The translations under genes and the position numbers were made by a program. 64,000 bases of DNA, taken from NCBI RefSeq assembly GCF_000482325.1, contig NZ_AXVA01000012.1:124001-188000 (forward strand), in the 5' to 3' direction. Positions 51,656 through 60,623 of this stretch are shown piece by piece; position 1 is the first letter of the stretch; each line of letters begins with the position of its first letter. Source of the stretch: Bacillus sp. UNC438CL73TsuS30. Its GTDB lineage: Bacteria; Bacillota; Bacilli; Bacillales; Cytobacillaceae. The notes below the pieces were generated by a model. That model saw nothing but the letters and a program-made list of their open reading frames with translations, was not told where the DNA came from and made no database searches.

Positions 51656-51691
51656 AATCACCCTGAAATCGTGTTCAGGGTGATTTTTTTA
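51656..51691. terminator. Bidirectional terminator after the PLP enzyme gene
   Basis: A 12-bp perfect stem AATCACCCTGAA with TTCAGGGTGATT, 6-base loop and T run; it precedes the stop of the convergent small gene. Confidence 0.92.
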
Positions 51692-51696
51692 TTAAT

Positions 51697-51861
51697 TCAT
51701 GAAGATGGAGACTGATGCGTATCTTCTGGTTTTGTTGGAATGGGGTCAATCCGACTTGAGTCTTCAGTGTCCAGTGCTTTTCGCATAGCAAGGATAAACG
51801 ATCCAAAAATAAATCCAAGACAAATGATAAAGCCAATTGCTGTAGCCCACCATAAAGCCAT
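51697..51861 (-). CDS. Small single-pass membrane protein, 54 aa
   Basis: One helix (WWATAIGFIICLGFIFGSFIL) followed by a polar, proline-rich tail ending DTHQSPSS. The minus-strand ATG at 51861 has GGGGGGA six bases upstream, an excellent ribosome binding site. No known family recognised. It shares the terminator at 51656-51691 with the convergent PLP enzyme gene. Confidence 0.72.
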   Translation of the reverse strand: MALWWATAIGFIICLGFIFGSFILAMRKALDTEDSSRIDPIPTKPEDTHQSPSS

Positions 51862-51935
51862 GAAAAATCCCCCCTTTTTACACTATATGCCTTGGGGGGA
51901 ACATTTTTTCCATTGTATTTAGTGATAATGTCTTA

Positions 51936-52121
51936 TTATTTCTTTTCATGTCCTCCATAATAATCTACCTTTTTAATATTTACTCCTACAAACGTTTCAA
52001 TAATCGACTGGCCGCCCGCAATGGAAAAAATGAAAATAAACACAAAGGTTATTTTGGGGAAGAGTAAATAGGCACCTCCAAGCAGGATGGCACTCCAAAC
52101 CCCGGCACACCAGTAACATTT
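51936..52121 (-). pseudogene. Remnant of a DUF1360-like membrane protein
   Basis: The minus-strand frame reads CYWCAGVWSAILLGGAYLLF, a second helix IFSIAGGQSIIETFVG and a tail ending YYGGHEKK before a stop. The Cys-x-x-Cys-x-x-x-Trp followed by an AGxQSxIE-type helix resembles the C-terminal half of DUF1360 proteins. In-frame, a stop (TAA at 52122-52124) comes just before it and no start codon is present. A GGAGG and ATG upstream lie in another frame. Truncation or frameshift is the simplest reading; family assignment is by pattern only. Confidence 0.5.
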
Positions 52122-52209
52122 TTAGCCTCCAGAGCAAAACGAATTATTTATGAGTCCCTGTATATTTTGAGCCTTAAATTAAAAATATATATTCGGAGGA
52201 GGCGAAAAA

Positions 52210-52824
52210 GTGAAAAAATCATTTTGGTTTAGTATTCTGTTTTTCCTATCAATATTCTGCATCCCAAGCGTTTCATTTGCCCAGCAAGTATATACGGTAC
52301 AGCCGGGTGATTCGCTTTGGAAAATTGCCGTCCGGTTCCAGGTTGGTTTATCGGAGATTATTTCAGCGAACCCGCAGTTTAAAAACCCAGCTTTAATTTA
52401 CCCAGGTCAAAAGGTGACGATTCCTGATTTGGGAGCCACCAAAAGTATTGAAAATCAGGTGATTCAATTAACGAACCAAGAGAGGGCGAAAAACGGATTA
52501 AAACCGTTCACACCTGATTGGGAGCTTTCAAGGGTTGCACGTTATAAGGCAATGGATATGAGAGATAAGAATTACTTCTCCCATACAAGTCCAACCTACG
52601 GGGATCCATTTACGATGATCAAGAACTTTGGGATTTCCTATCGCGCTGCGGCAGAGAATATTGCCGCCGGACAAACGACTCCACAAGAAGTGGTTAATGC
52701 TTGGATGAATAGTCCTGGGCATCGGGCCAATATACTAAGTACCAGTACCACCCGGATTGGGGTAGGCTACGCAAAAGGCGGATCCATGCGGTATTATTGG
52801 GTACAGCAGTTTATATCTAAGTGA
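52210..52824 (+). CDS. Exported LysM-CAP (SCP/PR-1) domain protein, YkwD-like
   Basis: A 204-residue secreted protein: signal peptide ending SVSFA (about residue 24), one LysM domain YTVQPGDSLWKIAVRFQV...YPGQKVTIPD (about 28-75) for peptidoglycan binding, and a CAP domain (about 85-200) with YFSHTSPTYGDPF and AENIAAGQ, NSPGHRANIL. This architecture is typical of Bacillus spore- or wall-associated YkwD-like proteins. GTG start with GGAGGAGG upstream. Monocistronic with its own terminator. Confidence 0.9.
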   Translation: MKKSFWFSILFFLSIFCIPSVSFAQQVYTVQPGDSLWKIAVRFQVGLSEIISANPQFKNPALIYPGQKVTIPDLGATKSIENQVIQLTNQERAKNGLKPFTPDWELSRVARYKAMDMRDKNYFSHTSPTYGDPFTMIKNFGISYRAAAENIAAGQTTPQEVVNAWMNSPGHRANILSTSTTRIGVGYAKGGSMRYYWVQQFISK

Positions 52825-52830
52825 CTATAT

Positions 52831-52863
52831 AGGGTCAGTCCTTCAATGGGGCTGACCCTTTCT
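52831..52863 (+). terminator. Terminator after the LysM-CAP gene
   Basis: An 8-bp stem AGGGTCAG with CTGACCCT, 13-base loop, then TTTCT. Confidence 0.7.
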
Positions 52864-52962
52864 ACGTCTTAGGACCGAGATGAAAATCAAGCTCTGGCGC
52901 AATTATGGAAACAAAGGAAAAAAGGTAAGATGATATCAAGATAACGAAAGGAGGAAAACGAA

Positions 52963-53313
52963 ATGAAAAAATTCGGTTTACTAGTAGCAGGAGGGATTGC
53001 AGCCGTCATCCTGCTCTCAACCATTGGTCCAATGATTGGTTTACTTCTCAGTCTTGTGATCCTATATTTCATTTTCAAACAGTTTTTAAAGAGCGAGTCA
53101 ACAGGTGCCAAAATCGGCCTTGGTATCTTAGGATTCATCGTCCTATTGGCATCAATTCACAATGCACCGGCGATTATTGGTGTCGGCGCTGCCTATGTGC
53201 TCTATCTTGTTTATAAAAAATGGAACGAGAACAAACAGACAAAAATGAAAAAGAACTCCAATGATCCGTTTGCCAATTTTGAAAAACAATGGAACGATTT
53301 AAAAAATTATTAA
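52963..53313 (+). CDS. liaI: LiaI-like membrane anchor protein
   Basis: A 116-residue protein with three to four helices and a charged tail ending NFEKQWNDLKNY. It lies directly before a PspA-family gene, where LiaI sits in the B. subtilis lia operon; LiaI anchors LiaH at the membrane under envelope stress. Length (126 in B. subtilis) and topology agree; sequence similarity is modest by eye. AAAGGAGG precedes the ATG. First gene of liaIHFSR; a liaG-like gene is absent. Confidence 0.78.
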   Translation: MKKFGLLVAGGIAAVILLSTIGPMIGLLLSLVILYFIFKQFLKSESTGAKIGLGILGFIVLLASIHNAPAIIGVGAAYVLYLVYKKWNENKQTKMKKNSNDPFANFEKQWNDLKNY

Positions 53314-53334
53314 ACCTTTGAGGAGAGATGCAAG

Positions 53335-53982
53335 ATGACAAACTTATTTACTAGAATTAAAAACACAATCGCTGCTGATTTACATGAGGCTCTGGACCAT
53401 AAGGAAAAGAAAAATCCAATTATGCTGCTTAATCAATATCTGCGACAATGTGAACAGGAAACGGAAAAGGTTCGTAAGCTCCTTGAACGCCAGTACACCC
53501 TTAAAGAGGAATTTACCAAGGAGCATGTTCAAGCGGTGGAACTTGCTGAAAAGAGAAAGCGCCAGTCTGAAATTGCTTCCCAGGCAGGAGAAATGGAACT
53601 TTATCAATTTGCAGCAGCTGAACATCAACAATATGCGGAACGTTCTGGACGGTTAAGTCAGTCTCTTGAGCAAATCAAAGGGCAACTCGAAGAATTAGAA
53701 AGAAAATATCAGGAAATGAACCATAAGTTAAAAGATATGCAAATTCGCCGGATGGAATTAATGGGGCGGGAAAATATGACTCGTGCGAATCATCGGATGA
53801 ACCTTGTACTGGACACAAATCCTAACTCTGAAAAATCTTATTCCCGTTTCAAAGAAATTGAGAACTATTTGGACCGTTTAGAAAATCAGGTGAATCAATC
53901 CTTTTATCGCAGCACGATTGATGCGAGAATTGCCCAATTGGAAAAAGAAATGAAAGTTGAAGAAAGCAAGTCCACATTATAA
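53335..53982 (+). CDS. liaH: PspA/IM30-family phage-shock protein LiaH
   Basis: A 215-residue almost fully coiled-coil protein beginning NLFTRIKNTIAADLHEALD, with ENPIMLLNQYLRQCE-type PspA features. PspA/LiaH rings protect the membrane during antibiotic stress. It follows liaI by 21 bp. A hairpin terminator lies between it and liaF, which would give the known strong liaIH message with weaker read-through into the regulators. Confidence 0.9.
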   Translation: MTNLFTRIKNTIAADLHEALDHKEKKNPIMLLNQYLRQCEQETEKVRKLLERQYTLKEEFTKEHVQAVELAEKRKRQSEIASQAGEMELYQFAAAEHQQYAERSGRLSQSLEQIKGQLEELERKYQEMNHKLKDMQIRRMELMGRENMTRANHRMNLVLDTNPNSEKSYSRFKEIENYLDRLENQVNQSFYRSTIDARIAQLEKEMKVEESKSTL

Positions 53983-54000
53983 CCAAATCATGGTATTCTA

Positions 54001-54027
54001 AAAGGGCGTAGGATCTCTACGCCTTTT
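54001..54027 (+). terminator. liaIH terminator / read-through point
   Basis: An 11-bp stem AAAGGGCGTAG with CTACGCCTTTT (one G-T pair) and 5-base loop, between liaH and liaF. Confidence 0.8.
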
Positions 54028-54087
54028 GACCATATCAAGAATGTCCGTAAAAGGGTCATGAATTTTATACTAGGGGAGGGTGAGCCA

Positions 54088-54822
54088 ATGTTTAAAAATA
54101 CGAAAAATGATTATATTGGCTGGCTGGCTATAATTGGTGCCCTCGTCCTCGGGCTTGAGATTTTATTTTTTAATAGAGGGCTTATTTTCTCTCTTATTTT
54201 CTCCTGTGGATTGATGTATTTAGGCCGCAAAAAAGCTGGGAAAAAGCGTGGAAGAGTGCTTTTCATTGCCGGTGTTTTTTTCTTTATTATTAGCATCATC
54301 AATATGATGACCTTCAAATTTTTATTATTAGCAATTTTACTGCACTTTTTTATTCAATTTATTACTTCAAAAAAAAATCCAAAGAAAATACAATTGGAAG
54401 TTGCCGAACCAAAGCAGGACCCGTTTGAAGAAACAATGTACAAGAGTAAGCCGCTCTTTGAAAATATCTTTTTGGGACAGCAAAAAACCCCTCAAGGTGT
54501 ATACGAGTGGGAGGATATCAATATCCAGGCTGGAATAGGCGATACCGTTATTGATCTTAGCTATACCATGCTTCCAAAAGGGGAAACTGTTATTTTTATC
54601 CGGAATATAATCGGAAACATGCAAATCCTTGTTCCATATGAAATCGAAGTAAGCATCCACCATTCTTGTATGGCGGGTTCCACTAATATTTTTGATCACC
54701 ACGAGCCAAAAGTATTTAACCAGGTGATTCATTTAAAAACACCAGGCTATGAAACGGCTGAGCAAAAGGTAAAAATCTTTACCTCGCTTGTGGTTGGGAA
54801 TTTAGAGGTGAGCCGGATATGA
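54088..54822 (+). CDS. liaF: Membrane inhibitor LiaF
   Basis: A 244-residue protein with three to four N-terminal helices and a C-terminal cell-wall-stress domain of the DUF2154/LiaF type (ISYTMLPKGETVIFIRNIIG, IEVSIHHSCMAGSTNIFDH-like). LiaF holds the LiaS kinase off in the absence of stress. Start ATG 54088 with AGGGGAGGGTG upstream; a longer frame from 54058 lacks a ribosome binding site. Its stop overlaps the liaS start (ATGA). Confidence 0.9.
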   Translation: MFKNTKNDYIGWLAIIGALVLGLEILFFNRGLIFSLIFSCGLMYLGRKKAGKKRGRVLFIAGVFFFIISIINMMTFKFLLLAILLHFFIQFITSKKNPKKIQLEVAEPKQDPFEETMYKSKPLFENIFLGQQKTPQGVYEWEDINIQAGIGDTVIDLSYTMLPKGETVIFIRNIIGNMQILVPYEIEVSIHHSCMAGSTNIFDHHEPKVFNQVIHLKTPGYETAEQKVKIFTSLVVGNLEVSRI

Positions 54823-55871
54823 GTACAGCACAACGTCAAATTGTCTGGAGTGTCTGCTTTTCCTTTTTGACCGCCATTATTGTTTCGGCTGTGTTCATTA
54901 ATGTTTTCCCGTTATCTAACTGGTCGGAGCTATGGGATCGGCACTTTATGGATATTCCGATTGTGATTTTTATACCGGTTTTTAGTATTGCTTTAGGAGT
55001 CCTGATTGGTGCCGTTTCTGGATTTTTCTGGAGGAGACAGCTTCTATCCGTTGATCATTCTCTACATCAACTAGAAGAAGGACGGCAGGCTGAGAATAAA
55101 ATAAAACCTTCTATTACAGAAGTACAAACGATTGCAAGTAGAATTGAGAAAATCGGCAAACAAATGTCAGAGCAGGCTAAGCTGTCGCAGCGGTTGGCAA
55201 CGGAAAAGGTGGAGGACCAGGAATCAAGGATACAGGAGATTATCGAGCAGGAACGAAATCGTCTAGCAAGGGAATTGCATGATTCTGTCAGTCAGCAGTT
55301 ATTTGCTGCCTCGATGATGATGTCTGCAATTAATGAAACAAAACAAATTTCCGAAGATGACCGGGAAGCGAAGCAGCTGAAAATGGTTGAGGAAATGATT
55401 CATCAGTCCCAACTAGAAATGCGGGCACTTCTGCTTCATTTACGACCTGTTGCCCTAAAGAACAAATCCCTGCAAGAAGGGATTGAAGAACTATTACTTG
55501 AATTATCCATGAAGGTAACGATGGATATTAAATGGAAGGTTGAAGCCTTTCCGCTTGATAAAGGAGTGGAGGACCATCTATTTCGGATTTTACAAGAGTC
55601 TGTATCCAACACACTTCGCCATGCAAAAGCAGGGAAACTTGACGTACTGCTCATCAAGCGGGATGACCTTGTTATTATGAGGGTGGTCGATGATGGGATT
55701 GGTTTTGAGGTAGATGACGAAACAAAAGCAGGATCTTATGGGATGCAGAATATGCATGAACGCGCCCTTGAAGTGGGCGGGACATTAAAGGTGATTAGTA
55801 TGAACAATAAAGGGACCCGCCTGGAAGTGAAGGTTCCAGTGATGAAGAATGGGGATGGTACAAGTGATTAG
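54819..55871 (+). CDS. liaS: Sensor histidine kinase LiaS
   Basis: A 350-residue kinase with two N-terminal helices flanking a short outer loop, a HAMP-like segment, HisKA_3 with [13 protein letters not shown] (about residue 154) and HATPase_c with [21 protein letters not shown] and GMQNMHERA. It senses envelope stress and phosphorylates LiaR. Translational coupling on both sides: it overlaps liaF by 4 bp and liaR by 8 bp. Confidence 0.92.
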   Translation: MSTAQRQIVWSVCFSFLTAIIVSAVFINVFPLSNWSELWDRHFMDIPIVIFIPVFSIALGVLIGAVSGFFWRRQLLSVDHSLHQLEEGRQAENKIKPSITEVQTIASRIEKIGKQMSEQAKLSQRLATEKVEDQESRIQEIIEQERNRLARELHDSVSQQLFAASMMMSAINETKQISEDDREAKQLKMVEEMIHQSQLEMRALLLHLRPVALKNKSLQEGIEELLLELSMKVTMDIKWKVEAFPLDKGVEDHLFRILQESVSNTLRHAKAGKLDVLLIKRDDLVIMRVVDDGIGFEVDDETKAGSYGMQNMHERALEVGGTLKVISMNNKGTRLEVKVPVMKNGDGTSD

Positions 55872-56496
55872 AGTATTATTTGTAGATGACCATGAAATGG
55901 TTAGAATCGGTGTTTCCGCTTATTTATCTGCACAGCCTGATATAGATGTAGTTGGGGAAGCAGACAATGGGAAAAGAGGAGTAGAGCTTGCACTGGAACT
56001 TCGGCCTGATATCATTTTAATGGATCTGGTTATGAAGGAAATGGACGGAATTGAAGCAACCAGGCAGATTATTGAGCAATGGCCGGAAGCAAAGGTTATT
56101 ATTGTCACAAGCTTCTTAGATGATGAAAAGGTTTATCCTGCACTGGAGGCAGGGGCAACCAGCTATATGCTGAAGACATCTAAGGCTAGTGAAATTGCGG
56201 ATGCGGTTCGAGCTACATACCAGGGACAATCTGTCCTTGAGCCTGAGGTAACTGGAAAAATGATGGTCAAAATGCGCCAGAAAAATCAGCATTTACCTCA
56301 TGAAGAACTGACAAGCCGCGAGCTCGAGATTCTGCTGTTAATGGCCGAAGGGAAAACCAATCAGGATATTGCGGATGAACTATTTATTGCTTTAAAAACG
56401 GTGAAAACTCATGTTAGTAATATTCTAAGCAAGTTACGTGTCCAGGACCGCACCCAAGCGGTTATTTACGCGTTTAAGCATTCGTTAACGAAATGA
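55864..56496 (+). CDS. liaR: Response regulator LiaR
   Basis: A 210-residue NarL-type regulator: [15 protein letters not shown], phospho-Asp in [18 protein letters not shown] (about 52), LKTSKA with the conserved Lys, and a LuxR helix-turn-helix [25 protein letters not shown]. The start is placed at GTG 55864 within the liaS end, giving [13 protein letters not shown] as in LiaR homologues; ATGs at 55849 and 55855 are alternatives. It probably activates the operon promoter upstream of liaI. Confidence 0.92.
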   Translation: MIRVLFVDDHEMVRIGVSAYLSAQPDIDVVGEADNGKRGVELALELRPDIILMDLVMKEMDGIEATRQIIEQWPEAKVIIVTSFLDDEKVYPALEAGATSYMLKTSKASEIADAVRATYQGQSVLEPEVTGKMMVKMRQKNQHLPHEELTSRELEILLLMAEGKTNQDIADELFIALKTVKTHVSNILSKLRVQDRTQAVIYAFKHSLTK

Positions 56497-56512
56497 CGAA
56501 AAAATTTTAGTT

Positions 56513-56547
56513 AGACTTTCCAAAGTGATTTTTGGAAGGTCTTTTTT
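56513..56547 (+). terminator. lia operon terminator
   Basis: A 12-bp stem AGACTTTCCAAA with TTTGGAAGGTCT (one G-T pair), loop of 5 to 6 bases, then a T run. Confidence 0.88.
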
Positions 56548-56566
56548 ATTTTTAACAAAAAACTAT

Positions 56567-56619
56567 TGATAATTATTCTCAATAACTGTTAAAATAATAA
56601 TAAATGAAAATGATTATCA
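56567..56619 (+). promoter_or_regulatory. Two Fur boxes over the efeOBU promoter
   Basis: TGATAATTATTCTCA (56567-56581) and TGAAAATGATTATCA (56605-56619) closely match the Fur 7-1-7 consensus TGATAATNATTATCA. They surround a promoter TTGATA (56566-56571)/TAAAAT (56590-56595) with an 18-bp spacer, so iron-loaded Fur would block transcription. Confidence 0.88.
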
Positions 56620-56651
56620 TTATTAAATAGAAATTCGGAGGATTTTATAGA

Positions 56652-57491
56652 ATGAATTTATATAAGGTATCAGGCGTTATTTTATTATCTAGCAGTCTAC
56701 TATTCGGATGTTCCAATACAGAAAAAAGCTCTGCACCTGCAAAAGTAAAAGAACGCAGTGCGGCTAATCTTGATGGTGTTACGAATACATATCGTGAGTA
56801 TGCTGTTGGCGAAATCGAGGAATTCGTTAAGGCAACAGACGCTTTTACAACGGCAGTGAAAAGCGGAGATCTTGAAAAAGCGAAAGAGCTTTACGGTCCA
56901 GCACGCATGTATTACGAGAGAGCTGAACCTATCGCCGAAGTATTCGGAGATCTTGATCCTAAAATCGATGCTCGTGAAGGCGATGTTCCTGAAGCAGAGT
57001 GGGGCGGGTACCACCGAATCGAAAAAGGGCTTTGGGTTGATAAGACTACCAAGGGCTATGAAAAATATGCTGATCAATTAATGAAGGACGTTAATTTGCT
57101 CCGTGCTAAGGTAGAAACAGTAGAGGTTACTCCTGACCTATTAATTACCGGAGCAGTGGACCTTTTGAATGAGGTTTCAACCTCCAAGGTAACAGGAGAA
57201 GAAGACCGCTATTCACATACTGATTTGTATGACTTTGTGGCGAACGTACAGGGAGCAGAGGAGATTTACAAACTTTTAAAGCCAGCTTTACATGATAAAG
57301 ATGCCGATGTGGCAAAAGAAATTCAAACCCGTTTTGATGAAATGTACAGCCTTTTAAATCAATACAAAAAAGGTGACGGATACCAGTTATATACCGAACT
57401 GTCTAAAGAACAAGTAAAAGAATTAAGTCAGGCGATTGATGCATTAGCAGAACCACTATCTCAAATAGGAATGGTAACGGAGGCGTCTTAA
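56652..57491 (+). CDS. efeO: Iron uptake lipoprotein EfeO (M75 domain)
   Basis: A 279-residue lipoprotein: lipobox LLFGC with Cys at 20, then an imelysin/M75 four-helix domain with the metal motif WGGYHRIEKGLW (HxxE). It delivers iron to the EfeU permease on the outer face of the membrane. The cupredoxin domain of E. coli EfeO is missing, as in the Bacillus form (YwbM). First gene of efeOBU, behind two Fur boxes. ATG with GGAGG upstream. Confidence 0.9.
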   Translation: MNLYKVSGVILLSSSLLFGCSNTEKSSAPAKVKERSAANLDGVTNTYREYAVGEIEEFVKATDAFTTAVKSGDLEKAKELYGPARMYYERAEPIAEVFGDLDPKIDAREGDVPEAEWGGYHRIEKGLWVDKTTKGYEKYADQLMKDVNLLRAKVETVEVTPDLLITGAVDLLNEVSTSKVTGEEDRYSHTDLYDFVANVQGAEEIYKLLKPALHDKDADVAKEIQTRFDEMYSLLNQYKKGDGYQLYTELSKEQVKELSQAIDALAEPLSQIGMVTEAS

Positions 57492-58784
57492 TTGTCAACG
57501 AACCCAAATATCAACAATGAATCTACTAAAATAGCAAAAACATTCTCGCGAAGAGATATCCTCAAAACTGCCGGAATTGGCGGTGTAGGGGTACTTGTCG
57601 GTGCTTCAGGTTTAGGCGGCCTGCTCTCTATAACGGAGAGCAAGGCAAAACAAATAGACTCTGGTGAGAGCATCCCGTTATATGGAAAACACCAACAAGG
57701 AATTACAACAAAAACACAGAATCATGTGTATTTTGCCGCTTTAGATGTAACGACAACGAATAAACAAGATTTAATTAGACTTTTTAAGGACTGGACAAAG
57801 GCAGCTGCTTTAATGACGGAAGGGAAGTCGGTCGGAGAGCTGACCAGTAATGAATTTCTTCCGCCAAAAGACACTGGGGAGGCAGCAGGATTATCGCCAT
57901 CCAAGTTAACAATTACTTTTGGTGTCGGTCCGACGTTATTTAAAAAAGACCAACGAGACCGTTTTGGGCTACAACATAAGCAGCCAAAGGAATTAGTGGA
58001 TCTTCCCAAATTTCCACTTGATGCATTAGAAGAGGAGTGGACCGGCGGAGACCTTTGTATTCAAGCTTGCGCTGATGATTTACAAGTCGCTTTTCATGCC
58101 GTTCGAAACCTCGTCCGCATTGCCAGGGGGAAAGCGATTCTGCGTTGGGCTCAATCAGGATTTCAACGTACGGCACAGGCTGATCCAAGGGAAGGAACTC
58201 CAAGAAACTTGTTTGGTTTCAAAGATGGGACTGCCAATCCAGATGTAAACGATGAAAAACAGATGAATGAGCAAGTTTGGGTACAGCCAGGAGATGGCCC
58301 CAATTGGCTTGCTAATGGAAGTTATCTTGTCGTCCGAAAGATCCAAATGTTTATTGAGGTATGGGACCGCACGACATTAAAGGAACAAGAAAATACATTT
58401 GGACGTTATCGAATTAGCGGAGCACCGCTCGGGCAAAAGAATGAATTCGACAAGCTTGATTTCAATCATAAAGATGAATATGGTAAAGACTTTATTCCTG
58501 TTAATTCACATACAAGACTTTCGCACGGGGATGGATCGCAAAAGATCCTGCGCCGGGCTTATTCTTATTCAAATGGAATGGATGTAAAAACCGGGAGCTT
58601 TGATGCAGGATTGTTGTTTCTATGTTTTCAGCGAAAACCAAGCAAACAATTTATCCAGATTCAGAAGCGGCTGGCAAAAATGGATAAGTTAAATGAATAT
58701 ACTTCCCACCGCGGAAGTGCGATTTTTGCTTGTTTACCAGGATGCAAACAAGGTGGTTTCATAGGGGAAACATTATTTAGCTAA
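57492..58784 (+). CDS. efeB: Tat-exported DyP-type haem peroxidase EfeB
   Basis: A 430-residue peroxidase. A twin-arginine signal SRRDILK is followed by a hydrophobic Gly-rich segment. The DyP fold carries the catalytic GFKDGTANPD Asp (about 250) and the proximal His in VNSHTRLSHGDG region near 340. In Bacillus (YwbN) it oxidises Fe2+ so that EfeO and EfeU can take up iron. TTG start with GGAGGC, directly after the efeO stop. Confidence 0.92.
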   Translation: MSTNPNINNESTKIAKTFSRRDILKTAGIGGVGVLVGASGLGGLLSITESKAKQIDSGESIPLYGKHQQGITTKTQNHVYFAALDVTTTNKQDLIRLFKDWTKAAALMTEGKSVGELTSNEFLPPKDTGEAAGLSPSKLTITFGVGPTLFKKDQRDRFGLQHKQPKELVDLPKFPLDALEEEWTGGDLCIQACADDLQVAFHAVRNLVRIARGKAILRWAQSGFQRTAQADPREGTPRNLFGFKDGTANPDVNDEKQMNEQVWVQPGDGPNWLANGSYLVVRKIQMFIEVWDRTTLKEQENTFGRYRISGAPLGQKNEFDKLDFNHKDEYGKDFIPVNSHTRLSHGDGSQKILRRAYSYSNGMDVKTGSFDAGLLFLCFQRKPSKQFIQIQKRLAKMDKLNEYTSHRGSAIFACLPGCKQGGFIGETLFS

Positions 58785-58813
58785 TGTTTTCCTCCTTAAA
58801 GGAGAGAGAAAGA

Positions 58814-60571
58814 ATGAAGACGAAAATAAAATTATCACTGGCCCTATTCATCAGCCTATTCATGCTCATCCTAATGATTCAGCCTGCAGCAGCAGCCGAA
58901 AATCATGATGAGCTTTTTGTACTAATTGGCGATAGCTTAATGAAAGCAAAACAAGGGGATCAAGTCACTGTTTCGAAAAACATGGAACAATTTTCAAAAG
59001 AGTGGAATGCTCTTAAAAAAGAAGATAGTAAACTTGCAAAAACAGTTAACACAAAACTAAATGATGTCAATCGTCTCCTTAAAGAGAAGGCGGATAATGA
59101 AGCCATTACCAAAGGTCTCTCTGCTCTTTCAAGTGCAGTTGTGCAATATGATCAAGAACAAAACCCAGTTGATAAAGAAAAGGGAAAAGAACAGGTTAAA
59201 AAGCTTCTTCCAATCATTGACACCATGAAGGAAAGCAGCGAACAAGGGAATATCTCAAAGGTGAAATTGCAATATCAAACATTAATGAACCAATGGACTG
59301 TCAATGAAACCTTCGTTCACGATGAAAGTATTTCTTCCTATGGAAATATTGAAAAATACACGGCTCTCGTCCGAATTGCGATCACACAGGACCCGCCGGA
59401 TTTAAAAAAGGCACAGCTTCAATTAAATGAATTAACGAAGGAAATTGAAAACTTCCTCGCTGGAAAGAACACAGGAAAGTCTCAAGAAACATATAGTTTA
59501 CAAGATTTATCTAACCTTTTAACGAAGGCTGAAGACCAAATTTCCCAAAAAGATTATCAAAGTGCGAGTAGTACGCTTAACGAGGTCTTAACGATTTGGC
59601 CAATGGTCGAAGGGGGTGTCCAGACACGGGATAGTAAGCTATATAATGATATCGAAACAAAGGTTCCAACAGCGACCAGCATCCTTAACTCAAAAAATGT
59701 TCATGCTCAAAAGGCTTCAGAAATCATTGAGGATTTACATATCAGACTTGCTCCATTGCTGAGCAAAACTGATTACACTTTATGGGATGCAGCATTAATC
59801 TTACTGCGTGAGGGCTTGGAGGCATTATTGATTGTTGCCACATTGCTTGCCTTTCTTAAAAAGATGGGGCAGTCTTCGAAGCAAAAATGGATATGGACAG
59901 GGGTTGGCGCAGGTATTTTTCTAAGTGCAATTCTTGCTATTTTCATCAACATTCTATTTTCAAAACTAACAGCTGCTTCAAGTAGGGAATATATCGAAGG
60001 CATTACCGGCATTGTGGCCGTGTTAATGATGTTAACCATCGGGGCTTGGCTGCATAATAAATCAAGTATCGGAAACTGGAATAAATTTATTAATCAACAG
60101 ATGGAACAGGCAATCGCAAAAGGCAGCCTTCTTTCTTTCTCGATGATTAGTTTCCTGTCTGTTTTTCGTGAAGGCGCAGAAACGATTATTTTTTATGCGG
60201 GGATTACCCCATATATCAGCTTACAGCAACTCGTCATCGGAGTATTGCTGGCAGTGGTAATCTTAGCTGTAGTTGGGTTCGTTATCATCAATTACAGTGT
60301 GAAAATTCCAATCCGCTTATTCTTTAAAGCGGCAACCATCCTTATATATGTATTGGCATTTAAAATTCTTGGGATCAGCGTCCATGCCCTGCAAATATCA
60401 AATATGATACCGACCACAACAGTTAATAAGCTTCCATACGTTGACTGGATTGGACTTTACCCAACGTGGGAAACGACTTTAACACAAATCGGCTTGCTTG
60501 TGATTATTTTCTTCATGACCTACGCGGTAAAGAAAAAATTCTTTAAAAAATCAATTCCTGCAAATGTTTAA
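58814..60571 (+). CDS. efeU: FTR1-type iron permease EfeU with extracytoplasmic N-terminal domain
   Basis: A 585-residue membrane protein. A signal peptide (about 1-30, ending AAA) and an all-helical outer domain (about 35-330) are followed by an FTR1 permease of seven helices. The two REGxE iron motifs are REGLEALL and REGAETII. The N-terminal extension resembles that of B. subtilis YwbL and is longer than in E. coli EfeU. Start ATG 58814 with AAAGGAGAG; a longer frame from 58784 overlaps the efeB stop but lacks a ribosome binding site. Confidence 0.9.
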   Translation: MKTKIKLSLALFISLFMLILMIQPAAAAENHDELFVLIGDSLMKAKQGDQVTVSKNMEQFSKEWNALKKEDSKLAKTVNTKLNDVNRLLKEKADNEAITKGLSALSSAVVQYDQEQNPVDKEKGKEQVKKLLPIIDTMKESSEQGNISKVKLQYQTLMNQWTVNETFVHDESISSYGNIEKYTALVRIAITQDPPDLKKAQLQLNELTKEIENFLAGKNTGKSQETYSLQDLSNLLTKAEDQISQKDYQSASSTLNEVLTIWPMVEGGVQTRDSKLYNDIETKVPTATSILNSKNVHAQKASEIIEDLHIRLAPLLSKTDYTLWDAALILLREGLEALLIVATLLAFLKKMGQSSKQKWIWTGVGAGIFLSAILAIFINILFSKLTAASSREYIEGITGIVAVLMMLTIGAWLHNKSSIGNWNKFINQQMEQAIAKGSLLSFSMISFLSVFREGAETIIFYAGITPYISLQQLVIGVLLAVVILAVVGFVIINYSVKIPIRLFFKAATILIYVLAFKILGISVHALQISNMIPTTTVNKLPYVDWIGLYPTWETTLTQIGLLVIIFFMTYAVKKKFFKKSIPANV

Positions 60572-60594
60572 AAGGGCCATTTCGGCCCTTTTTT
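60571..60594. terminator. efe operon terminator
   Basis: An 8-bp stem AAAGGGCC with GGCCCTTT, 5-base loop, T run; it overlaps the efeU stop and may serve the convergent regulator gene. Confidence 0.88.
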
Positions 60595-60623
60595 GATTGA
60601 GTATTTTTTTATATGGAACCGTG

